Assembly: GCA_037974965.1 (NCBI GenBank)
Contig: JBBPFI010000011.1
Coordinates: forward strand, 1,116,001 to 1,180,000
DNA: 64,000 nucleotides
Direction of reading: 5' to 3'
Source of the DNA: Dacryopinax spathularia
Taxonomy: Eukaryota > Basidiomycota > Dacrymycetes > Dacrymycetales > Dacrymycetaceae
Shown: piece after piece, positions 34,227 to 46,011 of the stretch
Numbering within the stretch: position 1 is the first letter of the stretch
How the letters are laid out: each line of letters begins with the position of its first letter
Notes under the pieces: model-generated
The model's database searches: none
The model's input: only the letters and a program-made list of their open reading frames with translations
Told to the model about the DNA's origin: nothing
Position numbers and translations under genes: made by a program

Positions 34227-34922
34227 CGCGAGTTATTGGGGGAGTAAAGGGGAGAGGGAAGTGAAGTGTATGCGGCTCAACGCCGTCGATAAAGCGACGC
34301 TCTCAGAATCAATGGGGGTCGTCGCTGAGAGTGGGAAGGGAGACGGAGGCAAATCATCAGCAGTGAAGGATGCCGATAGGCCACAGTAGAGCCAGGTATG
34401 CCATCCAGCACAACGGCGCATGCGCATACATCCATTTGTATTCATACATTGCAGGACTGAACGAACTAATCTACAAAACAGCGTTAGCTTCATAGCCATC
34501 AATTGGGGTCAAGAAGCGTACGTACCGAAAGCATCAACCCCCTCCCAGCAGACCCTTCTCGAGTGCAGCTCATTGTCACATTCCACATCTCCAATCCTAA
34601 TTTATCTACTATATACGCGTTTACACCACTATTTACAGTAGTGTGGATGGATGCATCCAAGTTATCTTCGATATCATCTTCTGTCCGAGGTGGTCGACAC
34701 TCTCAAACTGTGCTTGCTGCGCGTCAGGGTGGAAACGGGGTGCGGTTGCGCTCACACGACGCGTGCCGCGATTGGAACAAGTGGCGACCCTCCTCATCCT
34801 TCTGCGACCCTCTTCGCACGCACGCTCACCGCCTCGCCTCATCGCGCCGTCATCCGTCCTCCCCTGCCTTCCCTTGCTCTCTTCTTTCTCTCTTTCTTTT
34901 TATTTGCGAATACGAATACTTG
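34227..34922. other. Shared promoter region of BUR1 and VPS74
   Basis: A 0.7 kb gap between two divergent start codons. The last 90 bases before the VPS74 ATG are C/T-rich (CTTTCTCTCTTTCTTTTT), a common feature of fungal core promoters. Small open frames here are not genes. Confidence 0.6.
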
Positions 34923-36228
34923 ATGGCCACCCAATCAGGATTAACAAGACGACGAGGCGCCGCCGCCGCCGCCGCCTTAGCGAGCGAAACAGACAGCGAC
35001 GCTACCCCAACCCCCTCATCCCAAAACGGCTCTGGAGGAGGAGGAAGCTTATCGTCCACCCCCGCCCCAACCGCCCCATACGCCAGTCCGAACGGGTACG
35101 GAGGGACGGCGCTTGAGGGGAGCAGTAGGGTCGCTTATGACCCCAGGGACTTGGATACGACCGGGGAGGAGAGCAGGTTGCCCAAGTTGACGTTGCTGGA
35201 GGAGGTGTTGTTGCTTGGGCTGAAGGATAAGCAGGTGCGTGCTTGCTTTCACTCTCGCTCTTGCTATTGCGACTGTGCAAGAGCCGCGCCTACAGAAGAT
35301 GGTCCGTGGCTGATGCATGACGCAGGGCTACCTATCATTCTGGAACGACAACATCTCCTACGCCCTCCGCGGCTGCATCATGATCGAGCTCGCACTCCGA
35401 AAACGGATCGCGATGGTGCGCGACCCGAACCGCCGACGATACCCGCTCCCCGATCGGCTGGTCGAGGTGGTCGATGAGCGCCTGACGGGGGAGACGATCC
35501 TTGATGAGGCGTTGAAGCTGATCAAGTCGAGCGAGAAGATGGGGGTGGGGTCGTGGATCGATTTGATGAGCGGTGCGTGCTGCCACTTTCGTCAGGGGTG
35601 ACCTGGATGGTGTGTGCTGACGTGCACGGCAGGCGAGACGTGGAATGTGATGAAGATTGGTTTCCAGCTGAAGCAAGTCCGCGAGCGCCTGATGAAGGGC
35701 TTGGTGGACAAGGGCGTCCTCCGCACCGAAAAACGCAATTTCCTCCTGTTCGACATGGCCACCCACCCCGTCGCGGACGCCCGAACGAAAGAAGACGTCG
35801 TCTCGCGCGTCGTTGCCCTCCTCACCATGCGCACCGCCGCCGTCCCGCCCCAAGCACTGCACAAGGAAGGCATCCAGAACCGGTACACACGCGCGGTCTG
35901 CCTCGCCTGCGCAAGCTACGCCGCCTCCGTGCTCGAGAACGCGCTCCAGCGGCTATCGTTCGACGCGCGGGAAGCGGCCTTTGCGCGCTGTGACGACATC
36001 CTCGCCGAGTTCAGCACATGGCCGTTCGGCTCCGCGCGCGCAGAGGGCGGCGCCGGCTCCGGGTCAACAGGCACGGGGAGGAAACGAGAGGGCCAGGGCG
36101 GGGGGTCGGAGAACCTCGCCGGTCTCGTCCAGCAGGTCAAGAAGGAGATGAGCGACCCCGAGGACCTCCACTTCGAAGTCGTCGCGACCGTTCTCGAGGT
36201 CTTCGGCAGGATGGACAGTCTTCTGTGA
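34923..36228 (+). CDS. VPS74: GOLPH3/Vps74 Golgi phosphoprotein, 3 exons
   Basis: Exons 34923-35234, 35326-35572 and 35633-36228 sum exactly to 384 residues. Vps74/GOLPH3 binds phosphatidylinositol 4-phosphate on Golgi membranes and the tails of glycosyltransferases to keep them in the Golgi. The first 85 residues are disordered (Ala, Ser, Gly, Pro). The GPP34 domain then starts with KLTLLEEVLLLGLKDKQGYLS, followed by WNDNISYALRGCIMIELAL, LVDKGVLRTEKRNFLLFDMA with the Arg of the lipid-binding loop, and DARTKEDVVSRVVALL. A Gly/Ser/Lys loop (about 310-335) interrupts the C-terminal helices and is an insertion relative to the usual form. The protein is longer than yeast Vps74 (345) because of the N-terminus and this loop. 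Confidence 0.95.
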
Positions 36229-37759
36229 GCCTGAGCCCCGTCGCAGCTGTATTATTCATACATCATTCGCTTTCTCGTTCTTCGGCTGTGGGGGTGGGGG
36301 GCATCGTGCCGAACGCACGCGGGGCGTATCGTATTCCTGAGACACGCGCGTATATGCTATCTACTATCCCTGCACGCGTCGCTCCGTATGTGCGTCACAA
36401 TACCAATACCGTTCTACACACCCTGTCTTCTCTCTTTACTCGTCTTCCCAAGATATCAGCTTGCTCCATCCGCGATATACATGAACCCCGAATCGAGTGA
36501 CCACGGAGCTTCGGTCGTCTTGAATCCAGAACGAAGATCACGTCGACTGTGGGAGCCTGCATGCCCGCATCCCAGAATAGGCCAGGCTGCATGCGTGCCT
36601 CGGGCGGTACACAATCTCAAGACTGTGTGCTTTGTAGGATCATATATGGTGCCTCTCGACGATGTGAGACTGAAAACCCCAACTGCATGCCTAATGCAGC
36701 CTGAAGCGGCGATGTGCTGGCTGTTGAACACGTTTCCGGCAACCCGGTTCTTCTCTGCTCGTGACAACGGCCCGCAAGTAAGGCAGGGCCTGAATCGGCC
36801 TGTTTCAAATGACAAAAAGGTAAACTGTGTACCGCCGAGGAGGCTGTGATTCTCGGAACATGAACACCCCGCACGCAGCACGTTCGCGCCTGACGGATCT
36901 CAACACGACGACCATCGCCTAAAAAGGACACGTCAAACAGAAGCCTTCGCGCTTCGTCACATATAGATAGACCTCTTTCCTCCTTATCTGATATGCCGGA
37001 AGCGGGCGCATCAGCAGCTCAAGCTTGTTTGAGCTACTTTGCACCGTTCGCAGTTCCTGCCATCTGTTCCTGGCGACCATAATACAGATCCACCGAGCAG
37101 CTTCCCTTCTCTCCTCGCCTCCACCGCTTCCAGATATGCACGACGCGTTCCGACAACGCGGGCGACGTGTCTTCTTTCCTGCTAATAGCGTATGAATCGG
37201 TGCGGGAGTTGCCGATGTCCAAATACGGACGGGCCTCTGGGGAAAGAAGGCACCCTAGCGTGCCAGCGCATTAGCCCCTTATAGCTTCCCACGCTTGAAA
37301 GGCTCATAGTTGGGTGGGTTCTTGCAGCCACGGCATGTGTGGCTACCGACTACCGGCGGAGAGCGCCGTTCCTGGAGTAGGGAATATATGACGATGCGGG
37401 GCAGAACGCCGATAGATCCGGGATGCACTGAGTATGCTACCCGTGTGCCGCCATGCGCCCCATGAGTGACCTTTATGGTGTCGTCGCAACTTAAGAGGGT
37501 TCAGAAGGCGTTTACCAGTGTGAGAATAAGGGAAATGGACTGTAAGAGAGGATGCCGCGGGCATAGAACATGTGAATGCTGACTTGGGCGTAGCTTCGGG
37601 AGCCGCATTCGCCCAGCTCTGCGGAGCATGCGGGGTGGAAGACACACTGTATACAGTAGCTCAGTACGATTACCGTATATATAGATAGATCTACTCACCC
37701 TGAGGACGAACTTATCGGGATTGACCCAATTTGCACCCCCCCTCTAAGCTCCGGCAGAG
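36229..37759. other. Long intergenic region
   Basis: About 1.5 kb between the end of VPS74 and the first epimerase. I see no supported gene. A 153-codon plus frame at 36,388 and minus frames near 36,500-37,650 have no protein-like composition or splice logic. The last 100 bases include an AT-rich stretch (TATATATAGATAGATCTA near 37,675) that could be a TATA region for the epimerase. Confidence 0.5.
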
Positions 37760-38789
37760 ATGAAGATCGCTGTCACGGGAGCCCGAGGCTTGGTAGGCAA
37801 AGAGCTAACCAAGTACTTGAAGGAGCAAGGCCATTATATTATTGGTGCGCCGGAATCCAGCGATGAAGCAGATACGCTAGACCTGACATGCCGGCGCAGA
37901 AATAAATCGAACACCGGAGAAAGACGCGCAAGATGGCATGTCCGAGCAGCGGACAGCCGACGCGACGGACTACGACGCCGTCAAGAAGTCCTTCCAAGGT
38001 GCCGACGCTGTGATCCATCTAGCGGCTGTGCCCGATCCTCTTGAGCGCGGAGATCATGTCGTTCACAATGTGTGAGTCCGGTCCGTGCCGAGGGGCTGTC
38101 TGCTGATGATCGAGCGTAGGAATGTGCAATCGGGGTATAACGCCTTGCACGCTGCGGGAGCCCTGGGTATCAAACGCTTCGTTTTCGCTTCTTCCATCAA
38201 GTAAGCCATTCTTCAAGCTGTCGCGGTTCGAGCTGAGAGGGAGGCTAAAGTGCACATGGCTTGGCGTACTCGCAAGGCAAAATACACTTCGACTCCTTCC
38301 CGCTAGATGAGACGATGCCGCCCTGTCCTTCCGACCCCTACGCTCTGAGCAAAGCGATCGTCGAGATGCAAAGCGATTCCTTCGCGCGCATCTACCCGAA
38401 GATGAGAATCGTCTCGCTCAGGTGTACAGAGCTGTCGTTGTTGAAGGAGTTGCCGGCTAGGGAAGAAGAGGAGGATGCGAGGTGGTTGTGGAGTTGGGTG
38501 AACCCGACCGCGGCGGCAAGGGCATTCCTACTCGCTATCACGGCAGGGGACTTCGTAGGGGTGAGTCATCTTGCCTTTTCAGATACCGAGCCATGTTGAC
38601 AAGACCTCCAAGCACGAGGTGTTCTATATCGTCGCGCCTATAACGGACCGGAAAGAACCGACGGCAGATTTGATCAAGAAGTGGTGGCCGGATGTCCCCA
38701 TCAAGGGAGACATGAGCGGCAACAACGGTTTCTTCAACTGCAGCAAAGCGGAGAGGATGCTGGGATGGGTCCATGTCGAGCTGGAGTAG
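37760..38789 (+). CDS. NAD-dependent epimerase/dehydratase family protein (copy 1), 5 exons
   Basis: Exons 37760-37844, 37900-38071, 38120-38200, 38251-38560 and 38613-38789 sum exactly to 274 residues. It belongs to the extended/atypical short-chain dehydrogenase superfamily. The NAD-binding glycine motif is at the N-terminus (MKIAVTGARGLVGKEL), followed by GADAVIHLAAVPDP, the catalytic-type Y-x3-K in SDPYALSK, and a C-terminal part with VPIKGDMSGNNGFFN. The substrate is unknown; nucleotide-sugar or NAD(P)-linked carbonyl metabolism is likely. All four introns are at the same places as in the paralogue at 46,012, so the two arose by duplication of an intron-containing gene. Confidence 0.88.
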
Positions 38790-39195
38790 TGGAAGCTGAA
38801 GCCGCAATGGGTGCTCCTGCCAAGATGCAGGCCGTCGCACGATATGAAGCGGTTAGGCGCAGTTTCGGCCACATCACTGTTAATGAAACCCTGCAATATG
38901 CCCGAGCGTCTTCGTTCCCAGACCTTCCGACAGCCCCTTTCCATCCTGCTAGTCCTCTAACTTTCGAGTTCAGTTTGATTCGGAAGGAGTCTGGTAGTAC
39001 TAGTCAAAGAGTGGTAGGTATGGGATGTCGGGCAATGTAAGACAAATGCTCGTGACTGTATAACGGCGCTTCCGATGACCTCTGGATGTCACATGTAAGA
39101 GCAGGCTCAAGGCCACGTGACTTTCTCCCGCGACTGTGGCCGAGCGCTTAAGAAGGCGTGCCCCCGATGTTGCCCTGACTATCGGTACCACGAGA
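38790..39195. other. Intergenic
   Basis: About 0.4 kb between the epimerase stop and the HNH gene start. No feature recognised. Confidence 0.5.
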
Positions 39196-40499
39196 ATGTC
39201 TGTCCCCTTGTCAACCATCCCCGCGGTGCCTCTGCCTAAGCACCCCAATGGGCAATGGCCACCACAGATCAAGGATGCGTACAGCCTCTGCGTTCAGCGG
39301 GAACATCAAGCGGCCATTGCTGACAACCAGTACCGCGTCATCCTCTCGCGCATTCTCGGTTACCTCTTCGTGTACTGCCCCGTCCTAGCTTTGACCCCTC
39401 TAGCCCTTGATATCAACCGAACCAAGGATGATGCTGAATTGTTCTTTGACATGGCTGATTATTGGAAGACATGCTTCATTCAAGTCTGTGAGAAGAGTCT
39501 TTTCTTCATGTATGCTGTCTTTCGCTTATCTGTGACCTGCCAGGGAGACGAAAGCGGACGCCGGGTTCCACCCCAGAAGTACTGCACTGGCATCATCCCC
39601 GAGCAGAGGTGGGGATAGAACAGGCTGCCGCGCTCCTTCATGCTGGACCGTTGGACTACGATGCCAGCAAGAAACTGGTGCGTTCCTAAGTCTTTCTCAG
39701 CCACTTGTCAACGCCAACAGCGCAACTAGGCCCTTCTACGGCAGCGGAATTCTTGCGCGTTTTCGGGTCACTATAGTTTGGGGGCGGATCCAACCGGCTT
39801 CGATCGGGCCAATCATGAACTCTTCGCGCTGACAGAACTGTGCCATATCATCCCTCGGTCTCTCATTACCAACCTCCGCACGGTGGAGAGCGAAGTTTGT
39901 CTGCTTGCTTGCCTGCCCCATTTATCCAGTTCTCATGCGGTCATCATAGCATGACTGGTCGAAAGCGTGTTCGGCCGTGCTGGCTGGGCTGATGGGCGAG
40001 AGCGATGCAGAAGCTGTTCTCGACAGATTTAGTGGCCCCAACATTCACCGCCTCGATAACGTCATCATGGTTGAACCCAACTCTCACGGCGCTTTGAGCG
40101 GCAACTTCATATGCCTGAAATCTACGGTGAATTCTCCCTCACAGCTCCTAATCCGCTCAATTTGACCCTCATACCTAGCCGAAAGAGAACGTCTACACGC
40201 TCACTGCAGTCGTGCCCGACACTCTCCTGCCGAGCATGAATAACAAAGAAATCGACTTGACTAGTCCTAAACCTGAGATCCTTCCGCCGCCAGCTCCGGC
40301 TGCGATAGAACTGCATCGCGCAGTCTGCTACGTGAGACATCTCTCGGGGCTCGGCGCAATGGATAACGAAGACCTCGACCAAGACCCAGACGAACCTGTC
40401 ACGTTGCCGACGACTGGGGACAGGCAAAACAAGGAATGGGGGAGGTTGATGGATGGGCTGCTGTCGATTCCTGCTGCACCGGAACATCGCCGTCCCTGA
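39196..40499 (+). CDS. HNH-nuclease-like protein, 5 exons
   Basis: Exons 39196-39487, 39544-39677, 39745-39894, 39950-40126 and 40179-40499 sum exactly to 357 residues. The N-terminal block (QIKDAYSLCVQREHQAAIADN) and the middle match the layout of a large basidiomycete family annotated as HNH endonuclease domain proteins. Visible signs are CAFSGHYSLGA, then ELCHIIPRSL (first His), IHRLDNVIMVEP (Asn) and NSHGAL (second His), and the C-terminal block ELHRAVCYVRHLSGLGAMD. The three H-N-H positions are all present, so DNA or RNA cleavage is possible, but members are mostly unstudied. Fragments related to its first exon occur on the minus strand at about 50,033-50,167, again beside an epimerase sequence. 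Confidence 0.72.
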
Positions 40500-41011
40500 C
40501 AGCCTGACAGAGCCTGTCCTCCCCTCCTTCACGTGCGATTCATTGCCAGAAGAGCTTGTCTTGAAACCATAATATGAGCGACTTGAACTGCACCGATTTT
40601 TATGCTACCGTTGTATGCCCAACTCACAAGTGCGCGCTTCCGGTTGTAACTTTGCGCAACGGACAGACAGCGAGACCCCCTGCTGTCGCAACTAGACAGT
40701 GCGCTGGCAGGCCACTAGAGTACACGGCAACAGACTGGAATGGAAGTGACGAATCTTGAATGATGATGAACTCGGAGGGTCAACAACATGTTATGCATTC
40801 TTTACGGAGCCGGAACAGGAGAAGACGTGACTTGAGGGAAAGACAATTGATGGTGCCCAGGATATTTAACCACATACGTAGTGACGTGTCCCAGTCGACA
40901 GCGAGTTCTGCCTGCTGGAGGACGCGCGGAGCACCCAGCCGTTTGATTGAAGGCGCGTTCTGAAACACATCCACCTGAGCCTCTCCCTTGACCACAGAGT
41001 ATAGAGTCTTA
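40500..41011. other. Intergenic, convergent gene ends
   Basis: About 0.5 kb between the stops of the HNH-like gene and the small secreted protein. Nothing recognised. Confidence 0.5.
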
Positions 41012-41480
41012 CTAATCACATGCAATCTGGAAGCTCAGAAAGCCGAGATCATTGCTGGTCGTTTCGCAGACAGCCGGGTTGGGATGGTTGGTGAAGAAGG
41101 AGACCTCGGTGCCGCTCTGGTTGGAACCGGTGTAGAGCCTGAGGTAGCAGGTATTGTCCGTGCGGTCTGCCAGGAATATGAGACGAATGAAGAGAAATCC
41201 ACATGGATCGGTGTAAACAGAAACGGACCCATAAGAATGCCTTGGCGGTATTGCTTGAAATTGCCTCCATAGTTGCCAGGCTTGGTCCCCTGCTCAACGG
41301 CCCACGCCTCATAATTGCCAGTGCAGTCTGTTGACAAATCAGGATCCCACCCGCATGAAGCAGACGTAGAAGTGATGAAATACCTTGCGTACTATAAGCA
41401 CGGAAACCGAACAAGTCTTCGGGCACGGGCGATGCGGCAACAGCAGCAGCGAAGAGGAGGGTAGCAGCGAAGAACTTCAT
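41012..41480 (-). CDS. Small secreted protein, 3 exons
   Basis: Starts at ATG 41480. The first exon is a clear signal peptide (MKFFAATLLFAAAVAASPVP, cleavage likely after AAASP or VAA). Two GT-AG introns (about 64 and 62 nt) join in phase to CTGNYEAWAVEQGTKPGNYG and then CYLRLYTGSNQSGTEVSFF, ending DLGFLSFQIACD. The mature protein is about 95 residues with four Cys, probably two disulphides, and many Gly, Asn and Thr. I do not recognise the family. Such small secreted Cys proteins in basidiomycetes include candidate effectors and developmental proteins; which applies here is unknown. Confidence 0.75.
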
Positions 41481-42536
41481 CGTTATTGAAAGTGACGGAC
41501 GAAAGTTTCTCGGGATTGGCGGAAGAGTGTGAGGAGGGAGGCCTGAGTGATGTAGTACGTTGGCTTGTGAGGCGAGTATTTATGCGAACGGCGGGCCCCA
41601 GGTCAAGGCTCTGCGCGCATAGGCATGGGCGGACCTTGGCCATCAGTTGATCTTCAACATTTCTGGACCAACCGCGAATGGGCGGCTCAATGTGTCATTG
41701 ACCGCATATCACAGCTACGTCTGCACAAAGTCCAGAAGCTGCTGCAGACTTGAAGACGCCGAACAGGTTTGGGTAAAGAAGTCGGGGAGCTGCTGATTGG
41801 GAAGCCGACGGATGACCGGCGACGTTGGCCTCGCTGATCACGCTTGCCATCTTCAAGCTGTCAATGGTCCAACCTAGGCTAGACCGTATGGCAAAGTACT
41901 CACACGTGCCTCGGTCACTTTGAAAAGACCGGTGGAAGAGTACCTCAACAGTCCAAGAACAGAAGTCTGCTGACGCCGGGGGGCACGGAGCAGGTCCAGC
42001 ATAGGGGATCGCACTCGCGTAGTGAATACGTACAACACTGAAAGTGGGGCAATCGCATCTCGTTGTGGAGTCGCTAGCTGCTGAGCGAGGCTGAAAGAAG
42101 GGCATTGTTCGGCCGCGCGGTCGAAACGCCAGGCATCTAAGGACGTCTGATCTCTTCCAACCATCCAACACGTCTCTCCCCGCATTCGTCCCCGATCGGT
42201 GCGGCGCTCGGTGGTCGGTAGGCTTGGCACGTAGGGGCCCAAGGCTCCGTTCCCTTGTTATCGGTTGCCTTTTGCCATACCGGGCCAGGATTTGGACACG
42301 TGTACATCGAGGACGAATAGGCGCCGGCAGGGGACTTGCTGATGGGGTGAGGTCTCGCAATTGTCACATTGAGCAAGGATCGATCGGGAAGAGTCGACCA
42401 CTGCCGCCTATACCGAACAAGTGATGGGCTATGCGCCATCAAGCGTCGGTGCGAACCTCCCGACCGCCTCCTCCAGCAGTCTTCATGAAGTGTGATACAG
42501 TCTCCTCGCCTCTGCCTCCCTTCCGTCGTCCAGCAA
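41481..42536. other. Intergenic, possible unrecognised minus-strand exons
   Basis: About 1 kb. Minus-strand frames near 42,140-42,440 and 41,700-42,000 have some protein-like composition (ADFCSWTVEVLFHRSF) and could be exons of a small gene, but no splice model closes in phase. The region also holds the promoter of the secreted protein. Confidence 0.35.
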
Positions 42537-45525
42537 TCACGGATGCAGCGTGGTCAGCAGCTGTGCGCGCATCAGCAAGCTCCAAACCTCCCTTCGTGCC
42601 CCACACTCACGTAGGGATCGAACGCCTTTAGTACCTCTCTCAGCTCCCGCCTCCCCACTTCGGCCCGGTAGAGGATCTCGACCGTCGTCGTCTTCCCGTC
42701 AAAATACGGCAGCAGCCTGTCGATCGCCATAACCAGCTCCGTCAGTCACCCTTCTTCTCTGACAGAACGAATAGAAGGACGGCCAGGAAGGGTAAAAGAC
42801 GTACCGCTCAAACAACTCCACCAGCCTCCCATCCTTCCCGCGCTCCATCTCGTCCATCCACCGCCTTTCGAGCCGCGTAGCCCGAGCAGGATCGACGATC
42901 ACGCTCGGCGTCAGATCACCTTCTCCCTCCCCCTCTCCTTCTGCATCCTCTTCCTCTTCGGGGGAGAGATCCTGCGCCTGCCAACGTTTTTCGTCGAAGG
43001 AGCTTGACTGCTGCGAGGAAGGTGAAGCGGAGGAGGCGGTGATGATCGGTAGTCTTCCCGTGCCAGAGCTAGGAATAAGCGGCGAGAGGAGCGCCGGTGC
43101 TTGGTTGTTGTTCCCAGTCGTGCTAGGCAAGAAGGGAGTTTCCGGCGAGACACTAGCCGATTCCGTCCCCGTCTGCTCCGTACTAGTCATACTCATCCCC
43201 CTCCTCCTTTGACCCCGAGCATGCTGCCTCTCCCTCCAAACACTCTCCTTCACCTCCCTACTAGCGACCAAAAACACACGGACATGCATCATCCGCACCA
43301 AGTCCCTCTTCAGGAGCCAGATGAGCGCTTCGAGGTACAGAGGCCTGTCTTTTGGGGTGGGGACGACCGAGGAGAAGTTTGTTGGTTGGAGGGAGATGGT
43401 GGAGAGGAGGGTGGCGAGGTGCGGGAGGGTCGGGAATGTGTGCGAGAAGGAGGTGAAGTGCTCTGCTGGGCTGCATAAACCAGTTAGCATTAGCATCGTC
43501 ATATGCCTCCCCTGGCATCTGCGGTAGCAGAGAGAGCAGAGGGAGGATGTGGAAGGGAGGGGACGTACGAGATCTCAGGCGAAGAAGTCGGATAGTATGT
43601 GCTCTTTAGGCTTTCGCGCACTACGTCGACGAGCTTGGCTTTCCGGGTATAGATGAGCTGGCGCGCGAGGGGGAACACGTCTGCGTAGAGGTCCAGATCG
43701 AGCAGGTTGGCCACGTCCGACAGCCTGTCCGTCCATCAGCCCGCGCGCATAGGGTGGGGAAGGAAGAAGGCAGGGAAGAGGGGACGTACGACAGTGTAGG
43801 CGAAACTGTCTCAAAGAACCTCCTTCTGAGCTCTTGCGCCTCCCTCTCCCCGTCATTGCCTTCATCGTCATCCTCATTCCCCTCGCCGTCCGTCTCCTCC
43901 ACCTCCTCATCCCGTCGAGCCAGGCTCTCATCCAGCAAAAGCAACGCGCTCCACGGCCTCAACCTCGGCACCCAGCCATAGACCGTCCTATCCAGCCTGA
44001 CCCCCCCATCCACCCCCCCAACAGAATCCTCATACTCCTCCTCCTGCTCCTCCTCCTCTTCCTCCCACTCCGCGCCTACCCCCTCTTCCCCCATCCCCAC
44101 GCTCCTCCTCGGCGGCAACTGCACGTCCACCCTAATATGGTTAATCTCCACGCTACAGCTCCCATCTTTACTAACTGCCTCCCACACATCCCTCATCACC
44201 CTCGCCAGCCCCACCCCTCCAGGGCCCAAACCGTCCCCGTCTTCCCGGGTGACCTCATCGCAGAACTGGGCATACCACATCCCCCTCCCTAGCGCCGACT
44301 CCTGCGCTTCTTGCAGCCGCGCAGCTTGGCGCGAGACGTACCCCGTGCGGGCTTCTTCGTGCAGGAGGGAAGCGGTGAGCTTGAATGCGATCTGGGCGTG
44401 GTAGGGCGCGAGGAAGGAGGAGAGGTCCGTCGAGCCGGGGGTGGAGGAGGGCGTGGGGGTCGAGGCGGGGTCGGGTCGGTCGAGGACTAGGACGAGGTGG
44501 AAGAAGGAGAGGGTGTCGTGTGCCGGAGGTTGGGGGAACTGCGGAGCGGGAGGGGCGCGAGTCCCTGCTGCCTCTTCTTCCCGCTGTCTCTGGGGCTGCC
44601 CCGGGTCAGCGGGAAGAGACCGCTCTCGATCCGCTGGCGGTGAGTGAGTGCTCTGTGACGAAGCAGCAGTAGTAGCAGCAGCCGGCGGCGGGGAGATATT
44701 GTCCATCCTCCACACCCCGTCCCGCGCTACACAAACCGGATGCCCCACAAACGCCAAATCATCGACCACGAGCTCGAATTTCTGGTAACACAGCTCCCTT
44801 GCCGGAGCGAGGATCTCGGCGAGCGTAGAGGAGGGGAAGGAGAGGACGGTGTCGTAGTCCTGCTGGAGCTCGGCGTGCGTTGGGTGGTCCGGGTCGTGGT
44901 CCGGGTCGTGCTCGTGGTCGTGATCTTCGTGCGAGGAGGGCGAGGCGGGGGCGGAGGAGGAGGAGGAGGGAGGGGGTGGGGTGTTGTTGTTGAGGTGAGA
45001 GGAGGAGGACCACTGGTCAGTGGATGAGGAGGGTGTGAGCCTGCCTGTGGTTGGGGAGGACGTGCCGCTTGTCGTCCCTTTCCTCGCAGGCGAGCGACTC
45101 GAGCTCCTCTGTCTCCCTCCTCCTCCTCCTCCTCCTCCGTTCGCAGTATTCCCCGTTGTAGTCGTAGTAGTACCACCACCCGTATGTACCCCCCACCCCG
45201 GCCCCCGCCAGATATATTCCTCCTCCTCCTCACCCGCTACCCCGGGCGCCCAACTCTCCTCCTCCAGCTCCCTCACCTCCTCTTCCAACCCATATGCCTC
45301 CTCCAGCGTATCCGGCAAGTGAGACGCCTGATATATCCCATCCAGGCCGTGTCTATTGCCTTGCCTATAAGGAAGGGGCCGCATGAGTCGCTGTGATGCC
45401 TGTGGGTAGGGAGGGTAACGGAATAGGAGGGATGTGCCTGTTGATGGGGAGGTGGTTATGAGGAAGAGGGCGATGAGCGGTGTTGAGGCTGTTGATGACG
45501 AGGGTGGGGTGTACCAGCTCGTCAT
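42537..45525 (-). CDS. NPR3: Npr3-like subunit of the SEACIT/GATOR1 TORC1 regulator, 5 exons
   Basis: Exons 45525-43790, 43724-43569, 43470-42805, 42716-42611 and 42560-42537 sum exactly to 895 residues. Npr3 with Npr2 and Iml1 forms the GTPase-activating complex that restrains TORC1 at the vacuole when nitrogen is scarce. Family signs are the start LIALFLITTSPSTGTSLLFRYPP, LCYQKFELVVDDLAFVGHPV, TLSFFHLVLVLDRP, YADVFPLARQLIYTRKAKLVD, LYLEALIWLLKRDLV and the C-terminal YFDGKTTTVEILYRAEVGRREL. Long Gly, Ser, Pro, His/Asp and Glu tracts interrupt the conserved blocks, making it variable in its loops. The last exon is only 24 nt. Confidence 0.88.
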
Positions 45526-46011
45526 GGTTGCTGGGTATATGCGCCTGCGAGCGGGCGTGTGTGCTTAGGCGGGTAAAGAGGTGGCTATCGGTGTCCCATC
45601 TGAGTGAGTGTGACGAACGATGCTCCGTCAGTCGTCTCTTGCACTCTCTCAGAAGCACCGCGTTCGCCCGCCTTCCCTTCTCTTCAGGCAAACACCGACA
45701 AGTGCATGGTATTATCTCCGAACGCAACGCCCGGCTTCTATCACCGAATCATCGGTCTTTACGTTACCCGGCGTTTACCGGCGCGTCTTCCTGGCTCGGG
45801 CGAGACCATCCCAACCCCACAGACGCGCCTTCGCTCATCGACGTCATCCCCTCTTCACCCTCCAAACCCCGACTCCATAAAGCCACCCAACGTCGAACGA
45901 TGGCTCACTCGCCCATTACATTCGCACTCATCGCTCACTCTCCTCTTCCTCATATTTTCATACTTCTCACTCGTCGTCCTACTTGAACTTGAACTCGCAA
46001 AGCTGGCAGCT
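45526..46011. other. Intergenic, source side of a duplication
   Basis: About 0.5 kb between divergent NPR3 and epimerase copy 2. From about 45,836 the sequence is the counterpart of the duplicated block at about 49,505-50,035. It should contain the epimerase promoter and leader. Confidence 0.6.

Noticed and set aside
36388-36849. 153-codon plus frame downstream of VPS74
   Set aside because: Composition is not protein-like, no splice partners, and it overlaps similar random frames on the other strand.
41695-42360. Possible secreted-protein gene on the minus strand
   Set aside because: Segments look partly protein-like, but no start, signal peptide or set of introns closes in phase.
44727-45322. 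Several frames opposite or offset within NPR3
   Set aside because: They overlap low-complexity tracts (Gly, Ser, Pro) of the well-supported NPR3 exon 1.
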